This document shows, piece after piece, positions 1-13,120 of a stretch of DNA of 64,000 nt. The stretch is from Mesocentrotus franciscanus. Lineage: Eukaryota; Echinodermata; Echinoidea; Camarodonta; Strongylocentrotidae. The translations under genes were made by a program, and so were the position numbers. The stretch is from positions 5,992,321 through 6,056,320 of the forward strand of contig CP137683.1 of NCBI GenBank assembly GCA_037976565.1. Reading direction: 5' to 3'. The notes under the pieces are model-generated. The model was not told the origin of the DNA and searched no databases. It saw only the letters and a program-made list of their open reading frames with translations. Position 1 is the first letter of the stretch; every line of letters begins with the position of its first letter.

Positions 1-171
1 TCAATCAAACCAATCATTGAATGATTTAAACATAATGTGAATAATTCGCAACTCAAATACTGTAGATGGAGTTTGACGATGAATCGTTTAACGCTGCACT
101 ATAAAGGAATCAATCAAACCAATTATTGAATGATTTAAAGATAATGTAAATAATTCGCAACTCAAATATTG
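1..171. repeat. Tandem repeat, 109-bp period, at window edge
   Basis: Bases 1-62 recur at 110-171 with about four mismatches, giving a 109-bp period. Both copies begin TCAATCAAACCAAT and end near AACTCAAATAYTG. The array starts at the window edge, so more copies may lie upstream. It is not coding. Confidence 0.85.
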
Positions 172-534
172 CATGAAATGAAACATTTATTCCGGCGATA
201 TTAATTGTGCGAAAGTAATGTCTATATCTCATCCTGGATCTACCATAAAGAAAAAAGGGTAATAATTTTCCAAGCACCTCGGAATCAAATGGAGATATGA
301 CACAGGTTCTATAATGATATTTTATGCATATACCCAAAACGGATAAACATTAAACAATATATATTCCTGAAAGGAAAGGAATTTTGTTATTATAATTGTC
401 TTCGTGCGTAGAAATGTCAAAATGAACATACGAAGTTAAATGTTATAATAAGAACAAATATTAGTCACTTGAAAGAAAACAGCATAATATTTTTGATGCA
501 TATATAGGTTATCATAAAATACGTATGGGATAAA

Positions 535-1459
<925 letters not shown>

Positions 1460-1622
1460 TTGTCACACAATGACTTTGTACAATTACCCATATCCGGTCT
1501 TCGTTAGCTCCATGACAACCATCTTAACACCGTTATAGATTAATCTTGCACTGGAAACATTCAAATTATCTTGAAGCTTTTGGTTATAATGATTGATACA
1601 ATGTGGCACAGGGAGATTTGTG
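1460..1622 (+). repeat. Dispersed repeat, copy A (pairs with 62537-62700)
   Basis: Read on the same strand, this segment aligns by eye with 62537-62700. Shared landmarks in order are TTTGT(G)C..ACACAAT, TCCGGT, TAGCTCCATGA or GAGCTCCATGA, GATTAATCTTGCACTGG and AATGTGGCACA. The copies are diverged, with small indels. Family unknown; no TIR or tRNA boxes were seen. Confidence 0.7.
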
Positions 1623-3302
1623 TGGTTTAAAAATAGAGTTCATAATATACAAATGGCATCTCTGCGTTTACTCGTCGTATTACTAGCTTGCAGAACCTTC
1701 TCGGGTTAACGTTTGGTGGCAATTATTCCCATTCAATCCGCCCATTACGAAACGGGAACCCCTAATTGACGACGTTTCCTAAGCCCTTTGGCGACTCAAT
1801 GAATTCGATATGTGCTTGTGAGGGAACAAAAAGAAAACGGGGACGCTTCGAACCGTCCCTCTGCGCTTCCTAACCTAGCCTACAAAAGTTCGAGTTGTGA
1901 GCATCTTTGGGTGGTCTCTGACGACATTCTGTTCAGCAGGGACATTACTAAAATGGCAGGCTACTTTTCCTTGACCTATTTGACATGCATCATGCGAAGA
2001 AGACTCCGAGAAGCCATGCCAATTTCGTCTCGTCACACCATTTACTTAAAGAATGCCGATCGGAATTGCTCGGCCATTTTGTCGTCATTAAATTCACAAA
2101 AGATACACCACAGATAGCAGACAGTGTATCAACGTAAAATAGAATATTACGTTAATTTATCCTTCTAATTTTTTCTCTCATAAAAGGTTTTCGTAATCCT
2201 TACCACGAAAAGCATTTTCACAATGGACCTTCAAAGTGCATTATAAAGAGTCCTCTTCGTAGACATTACATAGCACCGTGGTTTTCTAAATTCAATCAAT
2301 TACATTTCTCATACATAATTCAATATACCTTTTCTTTACGGCGAACCTATTCGCTCACCAGGGAAAATTGGATAAATGAAGCGGTCTGATAAGGTAGTAG
2401 AATGCATACATAATGTAACTAACCATACGTAAGCATCCTGTTGAGATCTTTATAAATTGAATTTCAGGTAAATATTTTGATATAACCAATTTAATTTCTT
2501 TGTATTTATACCGCTCTACGCTGAAAGTTATTGTTTTAAAGGTACTATGTCCCATTTGCAGGCCGAAAAAATGAAAAGGTTAAATTCCAACGGCATTTGA
2601 AAGACAATACTAATTTAGAACTTCCCTAAAAATAAGGGGGCTTGAAAATGTCTTTAAGTGGGAAAATAACGACTATTAGTTGTCGAATCGACTTAGGAGC
2701 TATAGAGCCAGTAAGTAATAGTCTGATTTTTCAGACCATTGTACCGAATGGTCGTACGTTTTATGCTGCGCAAAGATTCAATCAGTTTAATTTTGGCCAT
2801 TACAAGAAGTGGGTTATTGATGTAGACAAATGCTCATGTACCCTTTACAGCTCATTTTATGTATGTTATTACCAAAGATGAAAAAGCCAGTCAGTCAGTC
2901 ACTCAATAGTGTCTGACAGTGAAGTCTAGCAAGTAAACGGGTTTCCTTGCATAATTTGAATATTAGGACACTGCTAACGTTTAAATTTCACAGATAGGAC
3001 ATACATGACATATTCATAATTCCTGCAAAGTTCTACAGAATTTGATGTTGGCTGCAAAAGGGACATAGTATCTTTAACGTATGCTTCCTGGAAGATTAAA
3101 AAAAAAAAAAAAAAAATCGAATTCTGCCTTATTATTCTTGTTTATTGTTCCAATCTCAATTCATTTTTGAAATATATGAATACATTGTAAGCACTGATAA
3201 CGTTTTCATCTAATTGCTTTTATTTCTACCCATTAGTATGTAATATATTACGTACAGTGTGTGGATCGGAATGATAGGCCATCTGAAACCAACAATGAAG
3301 AC
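1623..3302. other. No recognisable gene; A18 tract near 3098
   Basis: Holds a 101-residue plus-strand frame (1812-2117) and a 79-residue frame (2642-2881). Neither has a motif, membrane segment or family resemblance I can name. A run of 18 A at about 3098-3115 may be the tail of an old retroposon, but no SINE or LINE body was recognised before it. Confidence 0.55.
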
Positions 3303-3375
3303 AATCGCAAAGACTTTCGAGAAAGAACTCAAGGGTAATTCCAATACCCTTTCATTCATATTCAGATTGCCTCAT
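3303..3375 (+). repeat. Dispersed repeat, copy 1 of 3
   Basis: The stretch AATCGCAAAGACTTTCGAG, then AACTCAAGGGTAATTCC and a downstream TTGCCTCA, matches 47499-47575 (AACTCAAGGGCAACTTC, TTTGCCTCA). It also matches, more briefly, 55719-55760 (CGATCGCAAGGACTTTC, AATCAACTCAAAAGG). All three read on the plus strand. Unclassified interspersed family. Confidence 0.55.
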
Positions 3376-4560
3376 ATTACGTCATTGCAATGTTGCATGT
3401 TTCAGTAGGAAACGGACAAGGCTATTCAAATTGCTTAATGGTGATTCTTCGAAAATCTTTCCGATCGTGTCCACGGCGCGAATATCCTTTGTAGAGCATT
3501 TCAAATTATCTTGATGAACTAAAATTTAAGATTAGTTCATTCACTCATTTATTGCATCATAGGTTTGAAGTTATAATATGTTTTAAAGGTTGTGTAACTC
3601 TTGAGTAAAACCAAGGATAGAGTAATCGTTCCTAAATCTGCCGAGAGAGATATACTCAATTTTTTTAAACAAACGGTCTGTCGTTTTCTGTCATGAAAAA
3701 TTAATTTTTGGTATCGGGGATATCTTTATTCAGTGCTCTTGGTATATTCATTTGAGATGAAAATTTGCTTACGAATTCATGCATTCATTCTTTCTTTTTT
3801 TCCCCCACGGGATGAATAACTTTAAAAATAAAAGCTAACTTTTCATGTTTGAGGCAATTTTTTATATTTTTATCTAAGATATTTCTCAGTACTCTGAAAG
3901 TATGAAAGAGTATACCTTTAACGGAAATGATGCAGACATGGAAATATCTATTGGATGATCCACTCTCTTGTGAGGTTAATGTTCCGTAGCATGTAATAAA
4001 GATCAGATATCATTACTCACCCGTCCATGTTCTGAACAAACGTCCTTGCCCTTCCTCTATCATATTCTTTTCTTTTCCTTTTCCTCTTCTAATCGTACTA
4101 TATCATCTTCATCCTTCTTCAAAAAACAAAATCACACAGAATAAATATTGACACATCTGAAACCCTCTTTTGCATCTGTCTTATAATCATTTTAGCATAA
4201 ACCGAGCAATAATTCATTTCATGTTTATACCGCCCCCAGACAGCTACCCCTATAGGGCAATTACCCTCTTAGATAAGTACCCCTCAAACAGCTATCGAGG
4301 AGGTATTTGCCGCAAGGATTATTGTTCGGGAGGGTGCCACGGGAGTAGGGGTAATTGTGTTTATGATAAATCGAGGGAGTAGTCCGGTCCAAAGATATTT
4401 CATTATATTTTGCTGTATTTATTCGTTGATTTTGGTATACATCACGTATATGCAGTGGATTTGCGTCGCACAAATTTGGATGTTCAGAGATAGCAGATAG
4501 AGCATGTAAAAGAAAATTTGTGGGTCTACACATAGACATAACGTCGAAATCAAATCATTA
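3376..4560. other. No recognisable feature
   Basis: AT-rich sequence with only short chance reading frames. A small inverted pair around 4240-4370 (CAGCTACCCC, CAGCTATCGAGG) was too weak to call an element. Confidence 0.55.
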
Positions 4561-4561
4561 A

Positions 4562-5010
4562 AGGTGAAGTCCACGCTGATATTAGGTTGCTTTAAATAAA
4601 ATCTGAAAAATGAGAGAAACAAATTAGTGAAAGTGTGAGCAATATGCGATTACAAATGGGAGGGTTAAGTAAAACACAAATTGGCAACACTTGTGACGTA
4701 TCTTGCGAGCTACATCCAAATTTGCTTTGTACAGAAAATTTTATAGAGTGTTATTATCTAATTTATAGATGACGGAATAGATTATTTTTTCATATTTGCA
4801 TATGTACGGTTAACGTATGATTGAAATTTATCTTGAGGGAAAAGATAGATACGTCACAGGGTTTCTAATTTGTGTTTGCTTAATTGCACCATCAAACATG
4901 CACAAATTTTTCTATTTTTGTAATCGGTTTTTGCTCAAACTTTCACACACCTGTGTCCTCATTTTTCTGCTTCTATTAAAACCAACGTAATATCAGGGTG
5001 GACTTACCAT
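4562..5010. mobile_element. MITE with ~145-165 bp imperfect TIRs, TTAA-type
   Basis: Left arm 4561-4703 and right arm 4847-5010 are inverted copies. Shared blocks are AAGTCCAC, CTGATATTA, AAAAATGAG, GATTACAA, AACACAAATT and GTGACGTATCT. The left side begins TTAA|AGGTGAAGTCCAC. The right side, reverse-complemented, begins TTGA|ATGGTAAGTCCAC, so one TTAA target appears mutated. Arms are roughly 70-75% similar by eye. Non-autonomous, no coding capacity. The TTAA target fits Kolobok- or piggyBac-type mobilisation (inference). Confidence 0.8.
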
Positions 5011-5474
5011 TCAAGTTGAGGGTACGGTAGCATAGACCCCGTTGCCTCCGCCCTCAATGTAGACCATTGCTCTTTTCCAAATGATGAATTGTTCATTTTG
5101 ATATTGTGTGGGCAGCAATTCTAAAACTCAACAGCTCAATCCACCATTGTTTTTTAAGTTCATGTCAACAGCTTGGATGGTGCCTTCAGAGTCCATCGAT
5201 GATTTAGAGTATCCTCGTAATTCCTCTGTGTGCAGTGCTAAGCCCTTGACGAGTGGAAACCCTCTAAACAAGGGAAGAAATAAATGCAAATATTTCCGAA
5301 GGATTTAGAAAGGAGATTAGCATTGACAAGTGCGATTCGGATTCACCAAGATGGGGGTACTATCAGTCCTACTTAAATCTGACTTTGAAAGTAGCCACTT
5401 GCTTTCGCACGCTTCCCGCTCACTTCATCCCCATCCTCCTCAGCATACGAAATTGAATATGGACGGTCGACCAT

Positions 5475-5600
5475 ACGAGAGAGAGGGATAGAGATAAAGA
5501 AAGAGAACGAAATAAAGAGAGACAGAGAAAGAGATAGAGAAAGAGAGAGAGAGAGAGAGAAAGATAAATAAATAAAAGAGAGAGAGAGAGAGAGAGAGGG
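5475..5600. repeat. GA-rich microsatellite
   Basis: Near-pure purine run of GA, GAAA and GATA units on the plus strand, ending in (GA)n GGGG. Confidence 0.95.
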
Positions 5601-5864
5601 GGAAATCCCGCATCCGCATTTTAATTTTCAGTATTTGCAGGCTCTTTAGTTAGTTTGGGACATATCCCCAGGGCACAAGATTTGGAAAATAAGGGTCTTT
5701 TTGAGAGGGTGAGGCGAAGCGTTGTTGAATGAGTGGTTGGTGACGGAGTTCTGGAAAAGAAGCAATAACTTGAAGATTTTTGCAAAGTAAGTCACTCGAG
5801 ACTGAGGTTAGGTGTACGCGCATTTGAAATATTACATTCCAGTTGACGAAGTCAAACGGATGAA

Positions 5865-6365
5865 GGGGAATGGTAGGGAGAGCGAGGGAGAAGGAAGAGG
5901 CGTGGGGGGAGAGAGAGAGAGTGATAGGGAAGAGGGTAGGAGCAAGTTAGAGGGGTGGGAATAAGGGAGAGGGATAGGGTGGGAGAGAGAGGAATAGGTA
6001 GAGGGTGGGAGTGAGGGAGAGGGGTAGGAATGAAGGAGAGGGATGGGGTGGGGAGGCTGAGAGGAATAGGGAGAGGCTGGGAGCGAGGGAGAGGGGTGGG
6101 AATGAGCTAGAGGGATGGGATGGGGAGCGAGGGAGAGGGGTGGGAGTGAGGTAGGAGTGAGGGAGAGGGGTGGGAATGAGCTAGAGGGATGGATTGGGGG
6201 TGAGGAATAGGAGAGGATGGGAGCGAGGGAGAGGGGTGGGAATGAGGGAAAGGGATGGGGTGGGGAGAGAGAGAGAGAGGAATTAGGAGAGGGTGGGAGC
6301 GAGGGAGAGGGGTGGGAGTGAGGTGGGAGTGAGGGAGAGGGATGGGTTGAGGGATAGAGATGGAC
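5865..6365. repeat. Polypurine G-rich minisatellite
   Basis: About 500 bp of purine-dominated plus strand. It is made of degenerate units such as GGGAGAGGGGTGGGAATGAG and GAGGGATGGGATGGGG. Unit length varies, so this is a degenerate minisatellite rather than a clean array. Frames through it (for example 6107-6367 minus, Pro/Ser/Leu-His repeats) are artefacts. Strand asymmetry makes triplex or G-quadruplex formation plausible, which is an inference. Confidence 0.9.
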
Positions 6366-9339
6366 ATACAGAAGAGAGTAGGTGGGTATGTGCGTGTGTG
6401 GGTGTGTTAATGTGTGAGGAGAGGAATAGTCGATTTGTCACTATATTATTTTCTTCTTTTCTTGACAATTGTATGCATTATCTTTTTTTATATATATTAA
6501 AAGTAAATATAGTGCCGATTCACACTACAATAACTGTCATCGTGGTCTATGTTTTCCCCAATATTATACAAATTATGCAATTTACCTTTTCACTGTTATT
6601 ATTACACGAGGGTATACAATTAACAAGCTTTGCTTTTCATTGGACCTCTCCATATTCGCATAATATAAATCACGTTTAATTTGTGATTGATCTATTTCTT
6701 ATAAATTTTTCTTTATCACAAATGAAATGTATATTTTGTATAACCTTTGCATAATATTTATCGTCATGATATTTGTATTTTATTGGAGATAAAAATAAAT
6801 AAACGAAATTAAATGAAAAATTAAATAATCTTTAAAACATTAACATTATGAGCATATGTATTACTTGTAGCTACAACCACAATATTAATCAACAAAGTGC
6901 TTTGGGTAAAGTAGGTAACCTTAAATTTCTTGTCATAATAGAAGTCAAAATTTTAATTTTCCTCTCCTCACCACAGCGTTTAATACCCTAGCGGATTGGA
7001 GTGTGTATGTGTTTTGAGGGCAGGGGGTGGGTAGGGGTGCAACAATGATGATGAAAACATGCTCTCTAGTCATGCTAATAGCACCATCAGGTATTCCCTT
7101 GGGAAATTTTACGCCAGCATACGTGATGGGTGCATACATCAACTGAGCAAAACTGGCGAGCTTCACTTAGTAAATTACAGAAACTGAGAAAGAAAGAACA
7201 AAAGAAATGTATTATGGCATGTGATAATCTCCTATAATGCCTGTTATGTGGCGTAATGCAGATATACTGAAGCATAGCCTTGAACTGACCTACTTTTCTA
7301 CAGACAAAACATTGAAGGGATGTTGGCCCCTTTTGATATCACAACGCCTACAAAAGACTTGTTAATATCATGGGGAAAATGTTATCCAATTGCTGTTGTT
7401 TTGTGCCGGTCATATATACTTTATAGTAAATGAAAAGTATTTTTTTACCGATGGTGTAGGCTTTTTGAAAATTAAACCCACATTTTAAACTATCGCTGTC
7501 GCCGTGAATTTAAGTTGCTTTTTTCGGAATGCCAAGCGAAATAACAAAGTCATCGGCGTATCCAGAAATCGATAAACTGGGGAGGGGGTGGGATGGGATG
7601 GGATTGGGGGAGAGGTGGTAGCGGGATATTTTTCCGCGACGGGGGTCGACGGGGAGGCTGAAAGTATCTGTGTAACCCCTCATTGTAGGCCGGTTTCTAT
7701 AGGCTCATTTATTTGTGTTTGTGTGTGTGTGTGTGGGGGGTGGGGGTGGGCGTATATCAGCTCCACTCTCTAGTGCTTATCCAAAATGGTACACCTAACT
7801 TTGGTTGCTTATGGTTAAGAAGACAATATAATTGTGACATTGAAATCTATTTCATGGTAAAGGGTAACTTGTGTTCTGACTAATGATACCATATCTATCA
7901 TTTTTCTTCCACGGATGACTGAGCAACAGGCAAAAAAAGAAGTGCCGTCAAAATATCCTTGTACCAAGTTTGGGCTGATGGACTCAATGTGGGTCAGGCC
8001 CTATGCATGTGCTACTTTGTTCTTAAATCCTTAAAAATATTATCCCTAGTGCTTTATTGTTAAAAGTGATGTAATTTATCTTAGCTGTCACTGTACCTTG
8101 TTTCAATCTACAGGATAACCTTAAATCGTTTTAAACAGCCTACTTTATACTTGTTGTCTCATGATACCTAAGATCTCTCTGCTCACATGTTAATTGCACT
8201 ATTTCACATGCATAAAGTATGTAAGGTGCATGAGTTATTTGTCTCGAGCAGCACATGAAAACATGATTTACTAACCTCACAGATTTAGTAAATGCAAAAA
8301 AAAACAAAAACATTTTGATAACTACCAGAGATATCGTCAGTAAACGTACATGAAAAAATGGCATCCCAAGTAAACTTTGTCCATTTTAAATGACTCAATG
8401 ACAATGTTAACTTAAACAAGGGATGCGATCCAGGCCGAGAGTATGTCATAATTACAAAATTCGCTTGTAAATAGGCCTTTTCCCCGTCTGAATTCACATT
8501 TTAACCTTTTCTGTTAGAAGGCAAAAGCAACGTGAGTGGGCAAGTGATTTTAGACTGAAATATCAATGCCTAAGGGATTTTGATCCACATTCAATGCTTC
8601 CCAAACTTTACATAACTTTTTCGAAAAGGCGGCTGCTCAATCATCCATGGCAGCAGAATTATGAAAAGGTATCAATAGACCGAATATTAATTACTCTTGA
8701 AAATGAAACATAATTCAAGGTCACACAGGTTATAACCTTTCAATAGGAATCTACCAATTGGGGAATACTTTTCTTAATCCGCACTGTATATTGGATACGA
8801 CACCACGAGTGTCTTTACATTTTCACCTTTGTCACAATTTCTTGTAAGATCTCTTGACAGCCCTCCATTTGTTGCCATTTTGCGGATTACTATCTATTCA
8901 TTGTTTTAAAAATCCCATTTTTATCAAAGAAGGAGTAATGCACACACAAGCATAATGTCATAAGAGATTAAACAATTCCTTAACTTTATTAATGTTTCCT
9001 TTAATTACCTTTACTTGCGGTAGTAGAGTGAATTTCATGAAATTTACCGCGTTCTCTCTAAAATTTGTAAAGGATACTGTTTGCTTACCAAAATCAAGAT
9101 ATAACAAGGCTAAGCACGAGAAAAAAGACTAAAAATTCTAATTGAAGATTGCTTTTTGACGTATTTGATGTATCACGTATTAAACAGGTTCACATTATAA
9201 ATAGACCATACATAATTCAAAGATGTCTGAACTCACTTGAGTCGGTAAAGGTTAGGCCTATACTTCATGGGTTAGCCGTTCGTGCAGAGGTTTCTAAGCA
9301 TGGTCTATCTGTCCTGGGGGCTTGCGTATCGAAAGCAGC
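6366..9339. other. No recognisable gene; short GT and G-rich tracts
   Basis: Contains a GT-rich run at 7714-7735 followed by a G-rich run to about 7750, and a G-rich stretch at 7578-7620. Reading frames up to 128 residues (6293-6679) begin in the minisatellite and have no motif. A weak CGGCGTATCCAG at about 7553 resembles a hAT-type end, but no partner end was found. Confidence 0.5.
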
Positions 9340-9570
9340 CTTAAAATGCGAAATAAACACGAAATATACGATCCTGATTGGTTAAACAGCAGTTGAGTGT
9401 GATTATTTTGAGTCGCACTTCAACACAACTAAAAAAAAACCATAAGGCATCAATACACGATCATGATCAGTTGAACAGCAATTGGGTTTAATTCTTTTGA
9501 ATAGCATTTAAACGGAACTCAAAATATTAACACATGTCATGAATATGCTATCGTGATAAGTTGAAGAGCA
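9340..9570 (+). repeat. Degenerate tandem repeat, 89-90 bp period
   Basis: Anchors CGATCCTGATTGGTTAAACAGC (20 of its bases compared), CGATCATGATCAGTTGAAC and CTATCGTGATAAGTTGAAG start at 9369, 9458 and 9548. This gives about 2.5 copies. Divergence is high between units, so the array is old. Not coding. Confidence 0.8.
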
Positions 9571-10510
9571 TGTTGCAAGAAATCGCGGGATATTTGTTTT
9601 TAATATAAATAAAATGGTTTTTGGATAATGCAAACACCTTGATTTTGGAAAAAAGAAATTGTGTTGTTTTCACTCTCAGTTATCTATATACAACTGAAGC
9701 ATGCGAGTGAGTTCATTATACGATCTATCTGCACGCGAGTTGATGCTGTATGCATCTATCGTACAAAGCCGTCAGGCTGAGAGCGATAGGTGCAGAAACA
9801 GCCTCAACAAGAGTGGATAGACCCGGTAATGAACGAATGGAAACATGCAACATTTTGTTTTATTCAACGAAACTCCTAGATCCCTGTTATCTGATCTAAA
9901 AATAATTCATTTCAAGTTCATTTTGTATCATTATCTCTGAAAAATATTACCCCAAGTTTTATACGCTTACTTTACTGCGCGCACAGAAATAAGCGCTCTA
10001 TCTCTATACGCGATTACGCGCATCGCGTACGTTAAATAGAACTGGAAAAGTACTCGCTTTTTCATGAAAAAACCTTGGTTAGTCTCAGTATGAATCACAC
10101 GTGACCGATTTTGACCAATCATTTGACTAGGATCTAGGAGTGACTTCTATACTAGAACTTATAGGACTATATCAATCTCCTTATTCAATTATCAATTGGT
10201 ATGAAATGATGTTGTAGGCTACTTATAAACTCTCCATTCTATAGCGCCATGCAATATCATATCTTTCTAGAATTGATGCACTTTACGGCTACAATTTATG
10301 CAATTAAAGACACGATATAAATAAAAGGGATATCAAAAGAAATTACAAAGGACAAAGGTATGATTTGAATAGTCAGTTACAGCGTGCAATACTGCTTTAA
10401 CTCATTGTGGTAACAATTCATTTTCCTGGAGATTGTACATTGGTCAATTATCATTTAAGCTTATCTTGTCCATAGTAGCTTTATGTTCACACAATACTCC
10501 GGGTCTATGG

Positions 10511-10682
10511 GCTTACTTCGAATCATCGGGTTACCGCGTCGGGTTGGGTAGTCGCGTTACTCGACCTTTTGTGAAAACATGCCCCTTGTCGGGGGTAATG
10601 TTTGTGAAATAGGCGCTCTCATCAGTTTCTACAAATCTTCACATAATCGTTTCACGTGATGACCCGATGATTCGAAGTAAGC
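10511..10682. mobile_element. MITE, 21-bp perfect TIRs, flanked by 14-bp direct repeats
   Basis: GCTTACTTCGAATCATCGGG plus T at 10511-10531 is repeated exactly in inverse orientation at 10662-10682. Immediately outside are direct repeats CTCCGGGTCTATGG (10497-10510) and CTCCGGGTCTCTGG (10684-10697), matching at 13 of 14 bases. One base (10683) lies between the right TIR and its direct repeat. The interior has no coding capacity. The direct repeats look like a target duplication but are longer than those of common DNA-transposon superfamilies. Confidence 0.75.
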
Positions 10683-11710
10683 TCTCCGGGTCTCTGGATA
10701 TCTTTCCTCTATTATGTCCAAGTCATGGAAGACGTGTTGCTTTGTATGTCTATATATGGTTTGGTCCTCTGCGCACCACATTTTGTTCCCTAGCTGTGTA
10801 CCCCATAATTATCATCGTCTCTTGTCATTCATTATATACACGCAAAATGTAATTACTTTTATTGTGCCCCGTCTTTCCCGGTGGGTTATGTCTCAGCGGG
10901 GCTTTTCTGAAAATGACAGGTAAGATTCATTCGATTAAGAGTTGTTACTGTTCCTGGGATTTTCCCTACTTTCAAATCAATATCGAGTTCTAACCTAATC
11001 AAGCTCATTCCTCATGGTGCGTCTTGAGGGGATACAGGAGCCGAGTGTCCCCTCTATTACTGGACCAACTCCATTGGTATTTATTTTGTAAATGAAGGAT
11101 CCCATAGAAGAACAACTGTTCTCTGCTATAACAGTTGAAATGGGCTATCCGCTGTATTCGAAACTAAAATACCATTATGTTTGTTATTATTGTTTTTTTC
11201 TTCTGATTATGGAAATAAAAATAGACAAACAAACTCTTAGTACAAAGTTGGTCGCGGTAAGGGCGCATCTCCCTCTATGCTAATACATGTACCTCTAAAC
11301 TGCCACTGTATTCTACCAACCTACCTTAGAGGAATCTTGAACGCAGATCATTCTCTTCGGCAATTAGCTTCAAGTCCTAGTTAATTGAAAGCAGAGTCCG
11401 TCTTTTCTAAAATTCATCATTTCTTTTGAGGAAGTCAGCATTGTTTTATGGATAGCCCATTGGAGATTAATGAGAAGTTTGAGTTAAGCTATGGGTGAAA
11501 AAAGTAAATTCATCATCTTTATTGTTTTTATGTGATTGTTTATTCTTTCACGAACAGGATCTATGTAATTATCCAGGTACCCACATCCTCCCCAAAAGCC
11601 AAATTTCGGAAAATGTGACCGGTTAAGAAATTCGAGGTTATAATTTGGCGCTAAAACGAAATTCTTTATTTTTGTAATTTCAAATCCGTACATGTCTTTT
11701 GAATGAATCT

Positions 11711-11893
11711 GGCGAAATCTGTATCAATCCAAAATGCTAGTGGGTCTCGAAGAATGTTCGTAGATGATTTTAGCGATATCTGTATCAATGCAAGATACTA
11801 GTGGGACTCGAAGAATGTTCGTAAATGCTTTTGGCGAAATCTGTATCAATGCAAGATACTAGTGGGACTCGAAGAATGTTCGTTAATGCTTTT
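11711..11893 (+). repeat. Tandem repeat, 61-bp period, three copies
   Basis: Units start GGCGAAATCTGTATCAAT (11711), AGCGATATCTGTATCAAT (11772) and GGCGAAATCTGTATCAAT (11833). Each runs through CTAGTGGG.CTCGAAGAATG. The second and third copies are nearly identical, so the duplication is fairly recent. Confidence 0.9.
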
Positions 11894-12888
11894 TAATTGT
11901 TATTTACATTTATCAACGGTTTTCCGAGGAATTTACTGTGAGTACATAGAATGACTAAAAAAAAATATTTATTCGCAATAAACATCAGAAGATTAAAACT
12001 GCCCAAATTTGATTTTGCATGACTAGTTTTTCTTCTTGAAATTTAAATGGGTCAATAAAATCGGAAGTAGGATGTCATGAAACAATTTTCATAAAAACAG
12101 AAGAACAACGAAAGAGGTTATTTCTCATAATTGTAATAATTAATATTTTTGGGGGTAAATTTGACTTTAAGGGTTAACTAAAAAAAAAATTCTTCGATAT
12201 CGACTGATATTTAAAACGTATTATGCAAGGTTGGGGAGGGGTCAATATTTTCAAATGTAAAATAATGGAATTTTAATCAAATCTAGCAGCACCCCTCCCT
12301 GTTCAAATCTGCAGAAAGCACCAAAGACATAAAAACTGTTGAGACTATAAAGGCTTATTACAGTTTAAACTGTACAGTAATTTTTTGTCTTAAAATGTCG
12401 TTGCAGTTTTGACTGTCGCATCGCATTTACAAATGGCGTATCTCCATGAGGAGCTCATACATATTCATAACATGCAAATGATTTTGATGTCGGTCCAGTT
12501 ATTCCCTTCCAGCATGTCGGTCAAGTCCACTCCAAGGTGCATCTAAATTCACTACATGCATTTAAAAAATGAAGGCCATGCACTATAAGGTAATAGTCCA
12601 TAAATAGCCACTAGTGTAATTTGCGATTTTTTTTTATCACGAACGGTTATTACTCCAGCTAATGGTACCTCAAGGCATTATTCTTTCTCGATAAAAGTCA
12701 TTTAGTAAAGACAATAGATCGCATGATACACTAGGAATATTATCGAAAAGGTTATTAAATGACGATTATTACTCATTTAATGTCAACTTTATCTATGACT
12801 CACTATGATTATTATTTGTAATATATATGTTATCATATATATATCAATAAAAGAGAGAGTGAAAATATTAAGCTCTATAAAAGTACAG
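11894..12888. other. No recognisable feature
   Basis: AT-rich sequence with poly-A runs. No open frame longer than chance and no inverted or tandem structure that I could confirm. Confidence 0.55.
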
Positions 12889-12998
12889 ATTATTATTTTT
12901 ATTATTATTGTTATTATTATTCCTGTTAATAATATTATTGTTGTTATTTTCATTATTATCATTATTATTATTATTATTTTTATCATTATTATTATTAT

Positions 12999-13031
<33 letters not shown>

Positions 13032-13040
13032 TACTACTAT

Positions 13041-13086
<46 letters not shown>

Positions 13087-13120
13087 GTCATAATTATCAT
13101 TGTTATTATTATATTCATTT
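12889..13120. repeat. (ATT)n microsatellite, ~230 bp
   Basis: Long interrupted ATT array with local inversion to AAT (TAATAATATT at about 13040). Frames in all phases give Ile, Leu, Tyr or Asn homopolymers and are artefacts. Confidence 0.95.

Noticed and set aside
6293..6679. 128-residue plus-strand frame
   Set aside because: Begins in the polypurine minisatellite (Gly/Arg/Glu repeats) and runs into low-complexity AT-rich DNA; no motif.
7550..7760. hAT-type element starting CGGCGTATCCAG
   Set aside because: Only one weak end; no inverted partner or 8-bp duplication found.
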